A stretch of DNA of 56,224 nucleotides from Thermoproteota archaeon (GCA_030550615.1 JAUQPA010000004.1:1-56224), one strand, 5' to 3'; counted from the first letter of the stretch, positions 46,229-54,964 are shown. A program made the numbers and translations. The notes: generated by a model from the sequence alone, not told the origin.

Positions 46229-46285
46229 TTAGATGATGACGCCGCTCCAGAATGAGATGTGATTAATTCGCGACGAACTGATTAA
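46229..46285 (+). ncRNA. Candidate C/D box guide sRNA
   Basis: Box C ATGATGA (46233-46239), 12 nt, degenerate box D' ATGA (46252-46255), 3 nt, box C' GTGATTA (46259-46265), 12 nt, box D CTGA (46278-46281). A four-base-pair terminal stem TTAG/TTAA closes it. This is the symmetric layout of archaeal 2'-O-methylation guides, which bind L7Ae, Nop5 and fibrillarin. The guides are 46240-46251 and 46266-46277; I cannot assign targets. It lies between Pop5 and tRNA-Leu. Confidence 0.65.
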
Positions 46286-46327
46286 ATTTAAAGCCCCAGT
46301 AATTATGATATATTATAATTAGAAAAT

Positions 46328-46412
46328 GCGGGGGTGCCCGAGCCTGGTCAAAGGGGGCGGACTTAAGATCCGCTGGCGTAGGCCTGCGTGGGTTCGAATC
46401 CCACCCCCCGCA
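46328..46412 (+). tRNA. tRNA-Leu (TAA), no intron
   Basis: Class II tRNA with acceptor GCGGGGG/CCCCCGC, anticodon stem GCGGA/TCCGC around loop CTTAAGA (anticodon TAA), a long variable arm, and T arm GTGGG-TTCGAAT-CCCAC. The discriminator is A; CCA is not encoded. It is the only intronless tRNA gene of the five in the window. Confidence 0.96.
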
Positions 46413-46508
46413 CTCCTCGTTCCACACATATTGCTCTAGCATATATACACGGTGTTCAATAAGTTTTATTTAATTATTAGAGAAGTTGATTACGAGAGGT
46501 GTTTAGAT

Positions 46509-46769
46509 GTGCAATGTGTGCTTTTGGAGGTTGAAAGCAAGGGTTGCCCGAGTTGCATTGCGACGATAATACCTCACTTGCTTCAATTAAAAGGTGTGAG
46601 GGGTGCCAGGGTTCAAGGTAGATTTGTTGTTGTATTATTGGATGATGAAGTAGATGTAGACTACATTATTAAGAATACTGTTATCAACGATTACTACAGG
46701 ATCAAAGCCTATACCAGATTAGGTAGTAAGGAGGAATGTGCAGGTAGGAGAATATATAAACTCCTCTAG
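46509..46769 (+). CDS. Small HMA-like protein with CPSC motif
   Basis: An 86-residue protein with the beta-alpha-beta pattern of heavy-metal-associated domains: LLEVESKGCPSCIATIIPHL, LQLKGVRGARVQGRFVVVLL and a second helix-strand. The CPSC lies where metal-binding GMTCxxC would be, but the sequence is only loosely similar. I choose the GTG at 46509 because GAGGTG is seven bases ahead. Function could be metal handling or thiol chemistry; unresolved. It separates tRNA-Leu from psmA. Confidence 0.6.
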   Translation: MQCVLLEVESKGCPSCIATIIPHLLQLKGVRGARVQGRFVVVLLDDEVDVDYIIKNTVINDYYRIKAYTRLGSKEECAGRRIYKLL

Positions 46770-46836
46770 TGCTAAGTTAAATAAGGTTAATTTTTATTCC
46801 TTACATTAATATTATGATATTAGCGTGGTGAGAAAT

Positions 46837-47577
46837 ATGGGTTTATCAATGGCGGCGGCATATGATAGAGCAATAACAATATTTTCACCGGACGGAAGAA
46901 TATACCAAGTTGAGTATGCTTTTGAAGCAGTCAGAAGAGGCTGGACTACTTTAGGTTTGAAAACGAAAACAGCTATTGTAATAGCAGCTGAGAAAAGAAA
47001 AATTTCGCCTCTTCAAGACGAGAAATCTGTTCAAAAAGTGTTCAAGATAGATGATCATATCGGAGCAAGTTACGCGGGAATGGCTGGAGATGGAAGAATA
47101 CTGTTAGATTATGCTATTCAGAAAGCTCTTATACACAGGTTTTACTATGATGAGCCGATACCTGTTGAATACCTAGCAAAACTAGTCTGCGATGTTAAAC
47201 AGCTCTACACTCAGCATGCCGGCGTAAGACCATTTGGTGTATCAATAATATTTGCTGGCATAGATGATCGTGGCCCACAAGTATACATGACTGAACCTAG
47301 CGGAAGATATGTTGGATACTACGTTGCAGCTATCGGTGAAAAAAGCAACACTATACTAGAGTATCTCGAAAAGAACTATAAACATGACGTTGATCCGAAA
47401 GAATCAATTAAACTAGCTATTGAAGCAGTTGTTAACATCGTTGAGAGCAAGCCTTATGAAAACTTCATAGAACTAGGTTACGCTGACATATATACCCGGA
47501 AATTCAAAATACTTACACCCGAGGAGATCAAGGTATACATCGACGAGCTCGTGAAAGAAGGCAAAATAAAAGCCTAG
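46837..47577 (+). CDS. psmA: Proteasome alpha subunit
   Basis: A 246-residue outer-ring subunit of the 20S proteasome. It has the alpha-type N-terminus AYDRAITIFSPDGRIYQVEY, AFEAVRRG and KRKISPLQDEKSVQKVFKID, plus HAGVRPFGVSIIFAGID. It lacks the N-terminal catalytic Thr of beta subunits. The ATG at 46837 follows GTGGTGAG; GTG codons at 46825/46828 are part of that SD. It is followed by SBDS after 60 bases. Confidence 0.97.
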   Translation: MGLSMAAAYDRAITIFSPDGRIYQVEYAFEAVRRGWTTLGLKTKTAIVIAAEKRKISPLQDEKSVQKVFKIDDHIGASYAGMAGDGRILLDYAIQKALIHRFYYDEPIPVEYLAKLVCDVKQLYTQHAGVRPFGVSIIFAGIDDRGPQVYMTEPSGRYVGYYVAAIGEKSNTILEYLEKNYKHDVDPKESIKLAIEAVVNIVESKPYENFIELGYADIYTRKFKILTPEEIKVYIDELVKEGKIKA

Positions 47578-47637
47578 TTTGGTAATTATATAGAACATGT
47601 GGTTAATTTATTTCATTGTTTTTCATAGGTGTCTTTA

Positions 47638-48333
47638 TTGAAAGAAAAATATGTTATTGCCCGGTTTGAAGCTAAAGGCCACAGATTCGAAATCCTAGTT
47701 GATCCCGATCGCGCACTTGAACTCAAATCAGGTAAAAGCATTAGCATAGATGACGTCTTAATCAGCGATATCATCTACAAGGATGCCAAAAAAGGATTAA
47801 AAGCTTCTCCCGAGGCTATGAGGGAGGTGTTTGGAACAGACGACCCTAGAACAGTTGCCCTTGAAATAATTAAACGTGGTGAAATACAGCTGACTGCGGA
47901 GCAGCGTAGAAAATTAATTGAAGAGAAAAAAGCTCAGATAATTAATCTAATAGCGAGAAACGTTGTTGATCCTAAAACAAAACTCCCTATACCATTGAAG
48001 AGAATAGAGTTAGCGCTGGAACAATCACGAGTATCCATTGATCCATTTAAGCCCGCTGAGCAGCAATTCGAGGAAATAGTCTCGCAGTTAGCGAAGATTA
48101 TTCCAATAAAAGTTGCTAAAGCATACGTAGCGGTGAGAATACCTCCGGAATACGCGAGTAGAAGTATGAAAACTTTGCAAAGCATTGGTACAGTTAAAAA
48201 AAGTAGGTGGCTGAGCGATGGTAGCTTAGAACTCGAGCTGGAGATACCTGCTGGACTACAACAGGAGTTAATTGATAAAGTTAACGCTTTAACGAAGGGG
48301 TCAGGAGAAGTAAAAATTATGAGCGTGGGGTAA
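47638..48333 (+). CDS. Ribosome maturation protein SBDS/Sdo1
   Basis: A 231-residue archaeal SBDS, which in eukaryotes helps release eIF6 from 60S subunits. Domain I contains ARFEAKGHRFEILVDPDRAL, domain II starts near LTAEQRRKLIEEKKAQIINL, and domain III ends with the ferredoxin-like SLELELEIPAGLQQELIDK. TTG at 47638 is six bases after AGGTG; the GTG at 47629 belongs to that SD. It is tightly linked to rrp4. Confidence 0.95.
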   Translation: MKEKYVIARFEAKGHRFEILVDPDRALELKSGKSISIDDVLISDIIYKDAKKGLKASPEAMREVFGTDDPRTVALEIIKRGEIQLTAEQRRKLIEEKKAQIINLIARNVVDPKTKLPIPLKRIELALEQSRVSIDPFKPAEQQFEEIVSQLAKIIPIKVAKAYVAVRIPPEYASRSMKTLQSIGTVKKSRWLSDGSLELELEIPAGLQQELIDKVNALTKGSGEVKIMSVG

Positions 48334-48336
48334 AAC

Positions 48337-49062
48337 ATGAAGATCCTCGTCGCAGATAGGCAGATCGTTAGACCGGGTGACTGCCTAGCGGTATTGGACA
48401 AGGAGGAGGCGTTACCAGAGAAAGAGCTTCGATATTTCCCAGATAAACACATATACATCTTTAACAACAAAGTATTCAGCGACATCATTGGAATCGCGAG
48501 TGTAAGCGAAGGGTCTTTATCGGTTATACCACTCGAAGGAGTCTACTATCCACGCAAAGATGATATCGTAATAGGCGTCATAAGCGACGTTGGATTATCA
48601 TACTGGGAGGTTGATATAAAAGCACCATACAAAGCGATTCTACCAGCTAGTGATGTCATAGAGGGATTTAACCCGGCTGTACATAATCTAAGAAACTATC
48701 TTAATATCGGCGACTATGTTCTAGCTAAAATAGCTTCCTTCGATCGCCTGAGAGACCCTGTTTTGACAACTAAAGGTAAAGGTCTTGGAAAAATCATTGA
48801 AGGATTTGTTATAGAAGTTAAGCCTAGTAAAGTAGCGCGCGTCATAGGTAAAAAAGGAAGCATGTACAATTTATTAGCTACTATGACGAAGTGCGAGCTC
48901 GTGATAGGATTAAATGGGTATATTTGGGCTAAGTGCCCTGATGAAGCGAAGCTAGATATCTTAATTAAGGCAGTTAAGTTAATAGAAGCAAAAGCACACA
49001 TGAAGGGGTTAACAGAAGAAGTAAAATTGTTTTTGGAATCTACACTTGGTGGAAAAACATGA
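48337..49062 (+). CDS. rrp4: Exosome RNA-binding subunit Rrp4
   Basis: A 241-residue cap protein of the archaeal exosome that feeds RNA into the Rrp41/Rrp42 ring. It has an N-terminal beta domain, an S1 domain (about residues 65-140, [20 protein letters not shown]) and a KH domain with [14 protein letters not shown] (about 168-181). It starts 3 bases after SBDS and overlaps rrp41 by four bases. Confidence 0.95.
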   Translation: MKILVADRQIVRPGDCLAVLDKEEALPEKELRYFPDKHIYIFNNKVFSDIIGIASVSEGSLSVIPLEGVYYPRKDDIVIGVISDVGLSYWEVDIKAPYKAILPASDVIEGFNPAVHNLRNYLNIGDYVLAKIASFDRLRDPVLTTKGKGLGKIIEGFVIEVKPSKVARVIGKKGSMYNLLATMTKCELVIGLNGYIWAKCPDEAKLDILIKAVKLIEAKAHMKGLTEEVKLFLESTLGGKT

Positions 49063-49793
49063 GCAGTAGACCTGTGTTAATAAGAGAAGATGGGAGAAGA
49101 ATTGACGGGAGAAAACCCGATGAAATTAGGCCAGTTAAAATAACAGTGGGAGTTTTAAAAAACGCTAATGGCAGTGCTTTAGTGGAGTATGGAGGAACAA
49201 GAGTCATAGCAGCTGTTTATGGTCCCCGCGAAGCTTTACCAAGACACATAAGCATGCCGGATCGAGCGGTGCTGAGAGTGAGATATCACATGGCGCCTTT
49301 CTCCACGGATGAAAGAAAATCCCCGGCTCCAACGAGGAGAGAGATAGAGTTATCGAAAGTTATAAGAGAAGCGCTTGAAGCCGTTGTTTTCACGCAGCTG
49401 TTTCCAAGAACAGGGATAGATGTTTTCATTGAAGTGCTACAAGCTGATGGAGGGACGAGAACAGCGGGGTTAACAGCCGCATCTCTAGCGCTAGCTGATG
49501 CGGGAATACCGATGAAGGACCTAGTTATAGGTGTAGCTGTAGGTAAAGTGGATGGAGTACTAGTTGTTGATGTAAACGAAGTAGAGGATCAATATGGTGA
49601 AGCCGATTTACCAATTGGAATAACGCCGAATCTCGGTGAAATAGTCTTATTCCAGCTCAATGGGGTATTGACGAGAGATGAATTGAGAAATGCCGTGGAA
49701 CTAGCGTTCAAGGCAACGGAGTACATATATAAAGTAGCTAAAGATGCATTACACTCCAAATACATGAAATTACTTGAAGAGGTGAAAGTGTAG
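49059..49793 (+). CDS. rrp41: Exosome catalytic subunit Rrp41
   Basis: A 244-residue RNase PH-type phosphorolytic 3'-5' exoribonuclease, active in the hexameric ring. Conserved elements are the N-terminal [20 protein letters not shown], the phosphate-binding [20 protein letters not shown] and the catalytic [15 protein letters not shown] segment with the expected Asp. The ATG overlaps the rrp4 stop (ATGA). Confidence 0.97.
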   Translation: MSSRPVLIREDGRRIDGRKPDEIRPVKITVGVLKNANGSALVEYGGTRVIAAVYGPREALPRHISMPDRAVLRVRYHMAPFSTDERKSPAPTRREIELSKVIREALEAVVFTQLFPRTGIDVFIEVLQADGGTRTAGLTAASLALADAGIPMKDLVIGVAVGKVDGVLVVDVNEVEDQYGEADLPIGITPNLGEIVLFQLNGVLTRDELRNAVELAFKATEYIYKVAKDALHSKYMKLLEEVKV

Positions 49794-50656
49794 TGAGTAT
49801 AACGCCGGAACGCGAACTATATCCTCGAATGTACATTGAATACATAATGAAATTGCTTAAACGCGGGGAGAGAATAGATAATAGAAGTCTACTTGATTAC
49901 AGGCCTATAAGCGTGATACTAAATCCAATTGAAAAAGCAGAGGGAAGCGCATTAGTTAGATTAGGCAAGACGCAAGTATTGGTTGGAGTAAAGCTGGATC
50001 TAGGCTCACCTTTCAAAGATAGACCAAACGAAGGCGTTCTACAAGTTCACGCTGAATTTGTTCCACTCGCATCACCCTCTTTTGAACCCGGTCCACCCGA
50101 CGAGAGCGCTATAGAACTAGCGAGGGTAATAGATCGCTCCATCAGAGAACCCAAAGCAGTAAAACTTGATGAACTAGTAATAGAACCCGAGAAAGTAGTG
50201 TGGATCGTGTACAATGACATATATCTAGTAGATCATGCTGGAAACGCTATTGACGCAAGCATGATTGCATCTATGCTTGCGCTGGCAACAACAAAAATAC
50301 CTAGCTTGAGTAGGACAGATCAAGGATATAAGATTGATAAAAGCGTGAAAGAACGCCTATTACCAATATCTACTCTCGTGGCAACGGTTACTATGGCTAT
50401 TATAGGAGACATCATATTAGTAGATCCAACCTTAGAGGAGGAGGCAATAGCGGATGCAATACTAACAATAGCAGTAGATGAAAAAGAGCGGATTTGTGGT
50501 GCACAAAAGAGAGGTGAAAAAGGAATATCTAGACATATGCTGGAGAAAGCTGTAGACATAGCTATTGATAAAAGCAAGTGGTTAATAAACTACATGAGAA
50601 ATGTATTAAATAACCCCCAAGAATACACTAAACCATTATCGGAGATGGGTGCTTAG
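49793..50656 (+). CDS. rrp42: Exosome non-catalytic subunit Rrp42
   Basis: A 287-residue RNase PH-fold subunit that supports Rrp41 but lacks the catalytic and phosphate residues. Segments GERIDNRSLLDYRPISVILN, EGSALVRLGKTQVLVGVKLD and YLVDHAGNAIDASMIASMLA fit. The start is GTG overlapping the last base of rrp41; the SD is GAGGTGAAAGTG. rpl37ae follows after two bases. Confidence 0.96.
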   Translation: MSITPERELYPRMYIEYIMKLLKRGERIDNRSLLDYRPISVILNPIEKAEGSALVRLGKTQVLVGVKLDLGSPFKDRPNEGVLQVHAEFVPLASPSFEPGPPDESAIELARVIDRSIREPKAVKLDELVIEPEKVVWIVYNDIYLVDHAGNAIDASMIASMLALATTKIPSLSRTDQGYKIDKSVKERLLPISTLVATVTMAIIGDIILVDPTLEEEAIADAILTIAVDEKERICGAQKRGEKGISRHMLEKAVDIAIDKSKWLINYMRNVLNNPQEYTKPLSEMGA

Positions 50657-50658
50657 CC

Positions 50659-50919
50659 ATGGGTAGAACAAAAATAGTTGGAATAGCTGGAAGATATGGA
50701 GCTAGGTATGGATCCACTCTACGCAAAAAAATACGAGATGTATTAACACGAAGGTATTCACCGCACACATGCCCGTTCTGCGCGCACAAAGGAAAAGTAG
50801 TTAGAATAAGCACTGGTATATGGATATGCAAAAAATGCGGAGCCCGCTGGGCTGGCGGCGCGTACACCCCTAGAACAGAGGTATCAAAGACTTTTCCAAA
50901 CATCATTACCAGGGACTAG
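50659..50919 (+). CDS. rpl37ae: Ribosomal protein eL43 (L37ae)
   Basis: An 86-residue zinc-ribbon protein. It contains VGIAGRYGARYGSTLRKKIR and two CxxC pairs, CPFC (about residues 36-39) and CKKC (about 54-57), followed by RWAGGAYTP. All four zinc cysteines are present. It is the standard neighbour of rrp42 in the archaeal exosome operon. Confidence 0.97.
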   Translation: MGRTKIVGIAGRYGARYGSTLRKKIRDVLTRRYSPHTCPFCAHKGKVVRISTGIWICKKCGARWAGGAYTPRTEVSKTFPNIITRD

Positions 50920-50924
50920 GTTTT

Positions 50925-51473
50925 TTGATATTAGTAACAACATCTCGAAGGCCCTCGCCTAAAAGCAGGAGTTTTATCAAGGATCTTGTTTCAATAATTC
51001 CTTACGCGCAAAAAATCAATAGAGGTCATAAATCACTAGTAGAACTAGCCTTCGAAGCTAGAAAGCTGGGTTACCGCTATATTCTGATAGTGTCAGATCG
51101 CAGGGGGAATCCCAGTAAGATAAGCATATATGAAGTTACGGAGGAATATCAGGCTCACCCGAAACTCGAAAAACTCGTTACTTTAGAGTTAAAAGGTGTT
51201 AAGTTATCTCGAGAAAATCCCGAGGCGTCTAGAACATATGGTGTTAGAGGATTATCAGTAGATGCTTCAAATTGTATTTCAAACGAGTGTTTCTACATCG
51301 CTGACCTAATGAGTAAAATTTTCCAGAGAATTCTGAACAGTAGACCAGAGATAACATTGGTTTTAAGTGAAGGCAGATTTCTTGAATTAAAGTTCATAAA
51401 TATCCACGGGAAACCCGTAGGTCCAGTATTGAGAATAATACGCGTTATTGAAGGTAATAGAGATGAATATTAG
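50925..51473 (+). CDS. Brix-domain ribosome biogenesis protein
   Basis: A 182-residue single Brix domain, related to eukaryotic Imp4/Rpf factors of rRNA processing. The N-terminal VTTSRRPSPKSRSFIKDLVS and the core YILIVSDRRGNPSKISIYEV are typical. The C-terminal GRFLELKFINIHGKPVGPVL completes it. The start is TTG at 50925, five bases after rpl37ae. It overlaps the Pcc1-like gene by 11 bases. Confidence 0.9.
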   Translation: MILVTTSRRPSPKSRSFIKDLVSIIPYAQKINRGHKSLVELAFEARKLGYRYILIVSDRRGNPSKISIYEVTEEYQAHPKLEKLVTLELKGVKLSRENPEASRTYGVRGLSVDASNCISNECFYIADLMSKIFQRILNSRPEITLVLSEGRFLELKFINIHGKPVGPVLRIIRVIEGNRDEY

Positions 51474-51711
51474 CGTAGAATATGAGCTTGAAGCGAGTTC
51501 GGAGAAACTACTTGAATCAATATTCGTATCGCTTACACCTGAACTAGGAAACTTGCCGGGGAATTGTACAGGGCGTATATCTAGGAAAGAAGGAAAGCTA
51601 AATATTAAATTAGAGTGTAGTGATGCTGGAAAGCTAAGAGCATTAAATAATAGTTTTATAGGTGTTTTAGTAATGTTATTGGAGTTAGCAGGTGAAATTA
51701 GAAATGGCTGA
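51463..51711 (+). CDS. Pcc1-family protein in the exosome operon
   Basis: An 82-residue protein with the compact Pcc1 pattern: an N-terminal strand (NISVEYELEASSEKLLESIF), SLTPELG, a middle hairpin, and LECSDAGKLRALNNSFIGVL, the conserved LRAxxNS segment. It is closer to the canonical Pcc1 signature than the gene at 39901-40200. The ATG at 51463 follows GAAGGT. Overlaps with Brix and prefoldin genes indicate translational coupling. Confidence 0.8.
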   Translation: MNISVEYELEASSEKLLESIFVSLTPELGNLPGNCTGRISRKEGKLNIKLECSDAGKLRALNNSFIGVLVMLLELAGEIRNG

Positions 51712-52072
51712 GAAAACGCTTCCACCGGAAGTTCAACAACTATTAATTCAATACCAAACACTTAGAGAACACTACTCAAGAATCGAGACTGAACTAAGAA
51801 TTGTTGAAGCAGAACTTAGTGAAATAGACAATATTATGGATACTCTTAAAAACATGGCTGAAGATACTGAGCTTTATAAAGCTGTAGGTCACATTCTTGT
51901 GAAAAAATCGAAAGCAGAAGTGACAAAGGAGCTCGAGGAAAGAAAGGAACTATTAGTTATTAAGAGAGATAAATACAAGAAGCAACTAGAGTTCCTAACA
52001 AAGCAAATAAGTGATCTTGAAAACAAGCTCAGAGAAGTGCTTGCTAAATACGGTATAACAACACCTCGGTGA
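51704..52072 (+). CDS. pfdB: Prefoldin beta subunit
   Basis: A 122-residue chaperone subunit that, with alpha, forms a hexamer delivering unfolded proteins to the thermosome. It has two long coiled-coil helices (about residues 8-45 and 75-115) joined by a beta hairpin (AEDTELYKAVGHILVKKSKA). The ATG at 51704 follows AGGTGA; the GTG at 51692 is part of that SD. It overlaps the Pcc1-like gene by 8 bases. Confidence 0.96.
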   Translation: MAEKTLPPEVQQLLIQYQTLREHYSRIETELRIVEAELSEIDNIMDTLKNMAEDTELYKAVGHILVKKSKAEVTKELEERKELLVIKRDKYKKQLEFLTKQISDLENKLREVLAKYGITTPR

Positions 52073-52109
52073 GTAAACGCTGAGTAAACAAAATAGAAAC
52101 AGAGAGTAC

Positions 52110-52394
52110 TTGGAGATACTTAGGAAGATGTCTGATGAAGAACTAGAGAAACTAGTAGTTACAGTTGAGGAAGAAACAAACGATTACTTGAAGCAGATAC
52201 TTCCTCCAAAAACAGATTTCAATGTCTCGGTGAGTGTTGAGAGAAAAACCGATGCTGTTACCGTATCTATTGATGTAACCATAAGAGGAAGACTAGAGCA
52301 GTACAGTAGAGAAGCAAAGGATGCTGTTAACTACGCTAAGAGAAAGCTAATTGAAGCACTCGAATACATGAAATCCAAATATGTGAAAACATAG
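52110..52394 (+). CDS. DUF3194-like small archaeal protein
   Basis: A 94-residue protein at the end of the exosome operon, resembling DUF3194. An N-terminal helix (SDEELEKLVVTVEEETNDYL) is followed by strands (DFNVSVSVERKTDAVTVSID) and a C-terminal helix. Function unknown. TTG at 52110 is the first conventional start but has a poor SD. The frame stays open to a CTG at 52080, which lies six bases after a good GGTGAG, so translation might begin there. Confidence 0.75.
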   Translation: MEILRKMSDEELEKLVVTVEEETNDYLKQILPPKTDFNVSVSVERKTDAVTVSIDVTIRGRLEQYSREAKDAVNYAKRKLIEALEYMKSKYVKT

Positions 52395-52485
52395 GTAGGA
52401 GCAGGCCTTAATTTTTAAAGGTATAAATTGCTATTTTGAATATAACACTTAAATGAATGAAGCATGCTTAAATCGGTGTTAGATC

Positions 52486-54696
52486 ATGGTTAAATATAAA
52501 CAGACCGTGGATGTACTTAAAATAATGAAAAACGTTGAGCAAATAAGAAACATAGGTATAACAGCGCACGTGGATCATGGCAAAACAACGCTCTCAGATT
52601 CCTTGTTGAGCGCTGCGGGGCTTCTCTCTGAAAAATTAGCTGGGCAGGCACTAGCTTTAGACTACCTTGATATCGAGCAGAAGAGGCAAATGACTGTTAA
52701 AGCCGCTAACGTAAGCTTATACCACGAGTACAGAGGTAAACCATATGTTATTAACCTAATAGATACCCCTGGACACGTCGACTTTCAGTCGAGAACCCTT
52801 AGAGCTCTTAGAGCAATAGATGGAGCCATAGTTGTAGTTGACTCAGTGGAAGGAGTTATGACTCAAACAGAGATGTATCTTCGAGTTGCACTAGAGGAGA
52901 GAGTTAGACCAATTCTCTTCATAAATAAAATAGATAGATTAATTAAGGAACTGAAACTCTCACCTTCCGAGATACAGCAGAGGCTAGTGCAAATAGTTAA
53001 AGATATCAATACACTAATTGCGAACTATGCTGACAAAGAGTTTCAAAAAGCATGGCTACTAGACCCAGCGAAAGGCCAGGTAGCATTCGGATCAGCCAGG
53101 GATCGCTGGGGTTTGACAATACCTCTTGCTGCGCAAAAAGGTATAAAGATCAGCGACATAATTGACATATATAACAGAGGAAAAGAAGCTGTAGCAGAGC
53201 TACAGAAAGCTGCACCGTTACATGAGGCAATACTAGACATGGTTGTAAAGTACATACCCAACCCCAAGGAGGCACAAAGATATAGAATTCCGAAAATATG
53301 GCACGGCGATGTAAATAGTGAAGTCGCAAAGTACATGATAGAGTGTGATCCAAACGGGCCGCTAGTAATGATGATTACCGACGTCAAGGTAGATCCTCAC
53401 GCAGGCTTAGTTGCAACAGGTAGAATATTCTCAGGCACTCTCAGACCGGGAGAAGAAGTATACTTAGTAAACGCTAAAACAGCTCAGAGAGTTTTACAAG
53501 TAAGCCTCTATATGGGTCCATACAGAGAGCTTGCCGATGAAATCCCCGCTGGAAACATCGGTGCTGCACTGGGATTAGACAAGGCAAGATCAGGTGAAAC
53601 GATAACAATAAGTGCTCTAAAAGACTCCATGGCTCCATTTGAAAAGATGAGGATGATAACGGAATCAGTAGTTACAGTTGCACTTGAAGCAAAGAATCCA
53701 CAACAACTCACCAAGCTCATTGATTCACTATATAAGCTCCACCTGGAGGATCCAAGCCTCATTGTGAAAATAAACGAGGAGACTGGAGAATACTTACTGA
53801 GCGGAGTTGGTACATTACATATTGAAATAGCTTTAACACTGCTGAAAGACCTGTACGGAATAGACGTTGTTGCCTCCCCACCAGTGATAGTATATAGAGA
53901 AACTGTTAGAAATGAAAGCCGGGTATTCGAAGGAAAATCACCTAATAAACACAACAAGTTCTACCTCAGCGTTAGACCACTAGATGAAACCACAATAAAG
54001 CTGGTTCAAGAGGGGTTGGTAACCGAAGACATGGATCCACGCGAAAGAGCAAAGATTCTGAGAGACCATGCTGGTTGGGATACAGACATGGCCAGGAGAA
54101 TAATGGCTATAGACGAAAACATAAATATATTCGTGGACTTAACTACCGGTGTTCAATATCTCCGCGAAGTAAGAGATACCGTTATACAAGGCTTTAGGCT
54201 CGCAATGAAGGAGGGGCCGCTAGCACAAGAACCAGTTAGAGGACTTCTCGTCATTCTACATGATGCAATAATACACGAGGACCCAGCGCACAGGGGTCCC
54301 GCGCAAATATACCCCGCTGTGAGAAACGCTATATTCGCCGGCATACTGACATCAAACCCCACGCTACTAGAGCCTATATTGAAACTAGATATTAGAACCC
54401 CCTTAGAATACGTAGGAAACCTTTCCGTTGTAGTTACTAAAAAACGAGGTAAAATACTGGATATACAGCAATCCGAGAATCTTGCTAGAGTAATAGCTGA
54501 GGTTCCCGTTGCTGAATCATTCGACATCGCGGATATGTTGAGAAACGCTACAGCCGGCAAAGCAATATGGGGACAGGACTTCAGCAGGTGGGCTCCTATC
54601 CCGGATTCGCTACTAATGGATCTCATCGCTAAAATCAGGCAGCGAAAAGGATTGAAGCCTGAACCACCCAGACCAGAGGACTTTCTAGGACCCTGA
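52486..54696 (+). CDS. fusA: Translation elongation factor EF-2
   Basis: A 736-residue translocation GTPase. G motifs are AHVDHGKTT (about residues 26-34), DTPGH (about 92) and NKID (about 146). The diphthamide site is the His in [13 protein letters not shown], at residue 602, so the factor should be modified by Dph enzymes. No intein is present. The ATG follows CGGTGTTAGATC. It is monocistronic with a T run after the stop. Confidence 0.98.
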   Translation: MVKYKQTVDVLKIMKNVEQIRNIGITAHVDHGKTTLSDSLLSAAGLLSEKLAGQALALDYLDIEQKRQMTVKAANVSLYHEYRGKPYVINLIDTPGHVDFQSRTLRALRAIDGAIVVVDSVEGVMTQTEMYLRVALEERVRPILFINKIDRLIKELKLSPSEIQQRLVQIVKDINTLIANYADKEFQKAWLLDPAKGQVAFGSARDRWGLTIPLAAQKGIKISDIIDIYNRGKEAVAELQKAAPLHEAILDMVVKYIPNPKEAQRYRIPKIWHGDVNSEVAKYMIECDPNGPLVMMITDVKVDPHAGLVATGRIFSGTLRPGEEVYLVNAKTAQRVLQVSLYMGPYRELADEIPAGNIGAALGLDKARSGETITISALKDSMAPFEKMRMITESVVTVALEAKNPQQLTKLIDSLYKLHLEDPSLIVKINEETGEYLLSGVGTLHIEIALTLLKDLYGIDVVASPPVIVYRETVRNESRVFEGKSPNKHNKFYLSVRPLDETTIKLVQEGLVTEDMDPRERAKILRDHAGWDTDMARRIMAIDENINIFVDLTTGVQYLREVRDTVIQGFRLAMKEGPLAQEPVRGLLVILHDAIIHEDPAHRGPAQIYPAVRNAIFAGILTSNPTLLEPILKLDIRTPLEYVGNLSVVVTKKRGKILDIQQSENLARVIAEVPVAESFDIADMLRNATAGKAIWGQDFSRWAPIPDSLLMDLIAKIRQRKGLKPEPPRPEDFLGP

Positions 54697-54709
54697 AGAA
54701 TTCTAACTA

Positions 54710-54714
54710 TTTTT
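54710..54714 (+). terminator. T-run terminator after EF-2
   Basis: Five T followed by further T/C-rich sequence about 14 bases after the EF-2 stop, ahead of the opposing tRNA-Asn gene. No stem is evident. Confidence 0.4.
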
Positions 54715-54798
54715 CTTACTTACCCGCTACTTCACTACACTAGTTTCCTCTACCTCTACTCAATTAATAAGCGTATTTAACACTAGTAGAGAACCCAA

Positions 54799-54899
54799 CG
54801 CCGGGGCGGGGATTTGAACCCCGGACCACCGGGTGTCCGCCAGGCTCGAACCCGTGTTGGTTAACAGCCCGGCGCTCTTCCAGGCTGAGCTACCCCGGC
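54799..54899 (-). tRNA. tRNA-Asn (GTT) with 27-nt intron
   Basis: Read on the minus strand, acceptor GCCGGGG/CCCCGGC, D arm GCTC/GAGC, anticodon stem CCGGG/CCCGG and T arm CGGGG-TTCAAAT-CCCCG give a 74-nt tRNA after removal of 27 nt (54835-54861) behind position 37. The anticodon GTT lies at 54863-54865. The intron contains a short hairpin CGGG-TTCGAG-CCTG that imitates a T arm. The three-base 3' bulge GAC is the same as in the tRNA-Ser intron. CCA is not encoded. Confidence 0.93.
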
Positions 54900-54917
54900 G
54901 CCCTTTTAATTCTAATT

Positions 54918-54926
54918 GTATAAAGG
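54918..54926 (-). promoter_or_regulatory. TATA box of tRNA-Asn
   Basis: CTTTATACA on the minus strand, about 20-27 bases ahead of the tRNA 5' end, so the transcript should begin at or just before the mature tRNA. Confidence 0.5.
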
Positions 54927-54964
54927 GATTTTAAAAATACTGCAATAATTGCTCTCTAAAAGGC

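Noticed and set aside
47934-48488. 184-residue minus-strand frame over SBDS and rrp4
   Set aside because: Both plus-strand genes are clear conserved families; the antisense frame has no recognisable domain and no SD-supported start.
52460-52469. Palindrome AAGCATGCTT ahead of EF-2 as an operator
   Set aside because: Ten bases of self-complementarity in a short AT-rich leader are expected by chance, and it has no second copy in the window that I could see.
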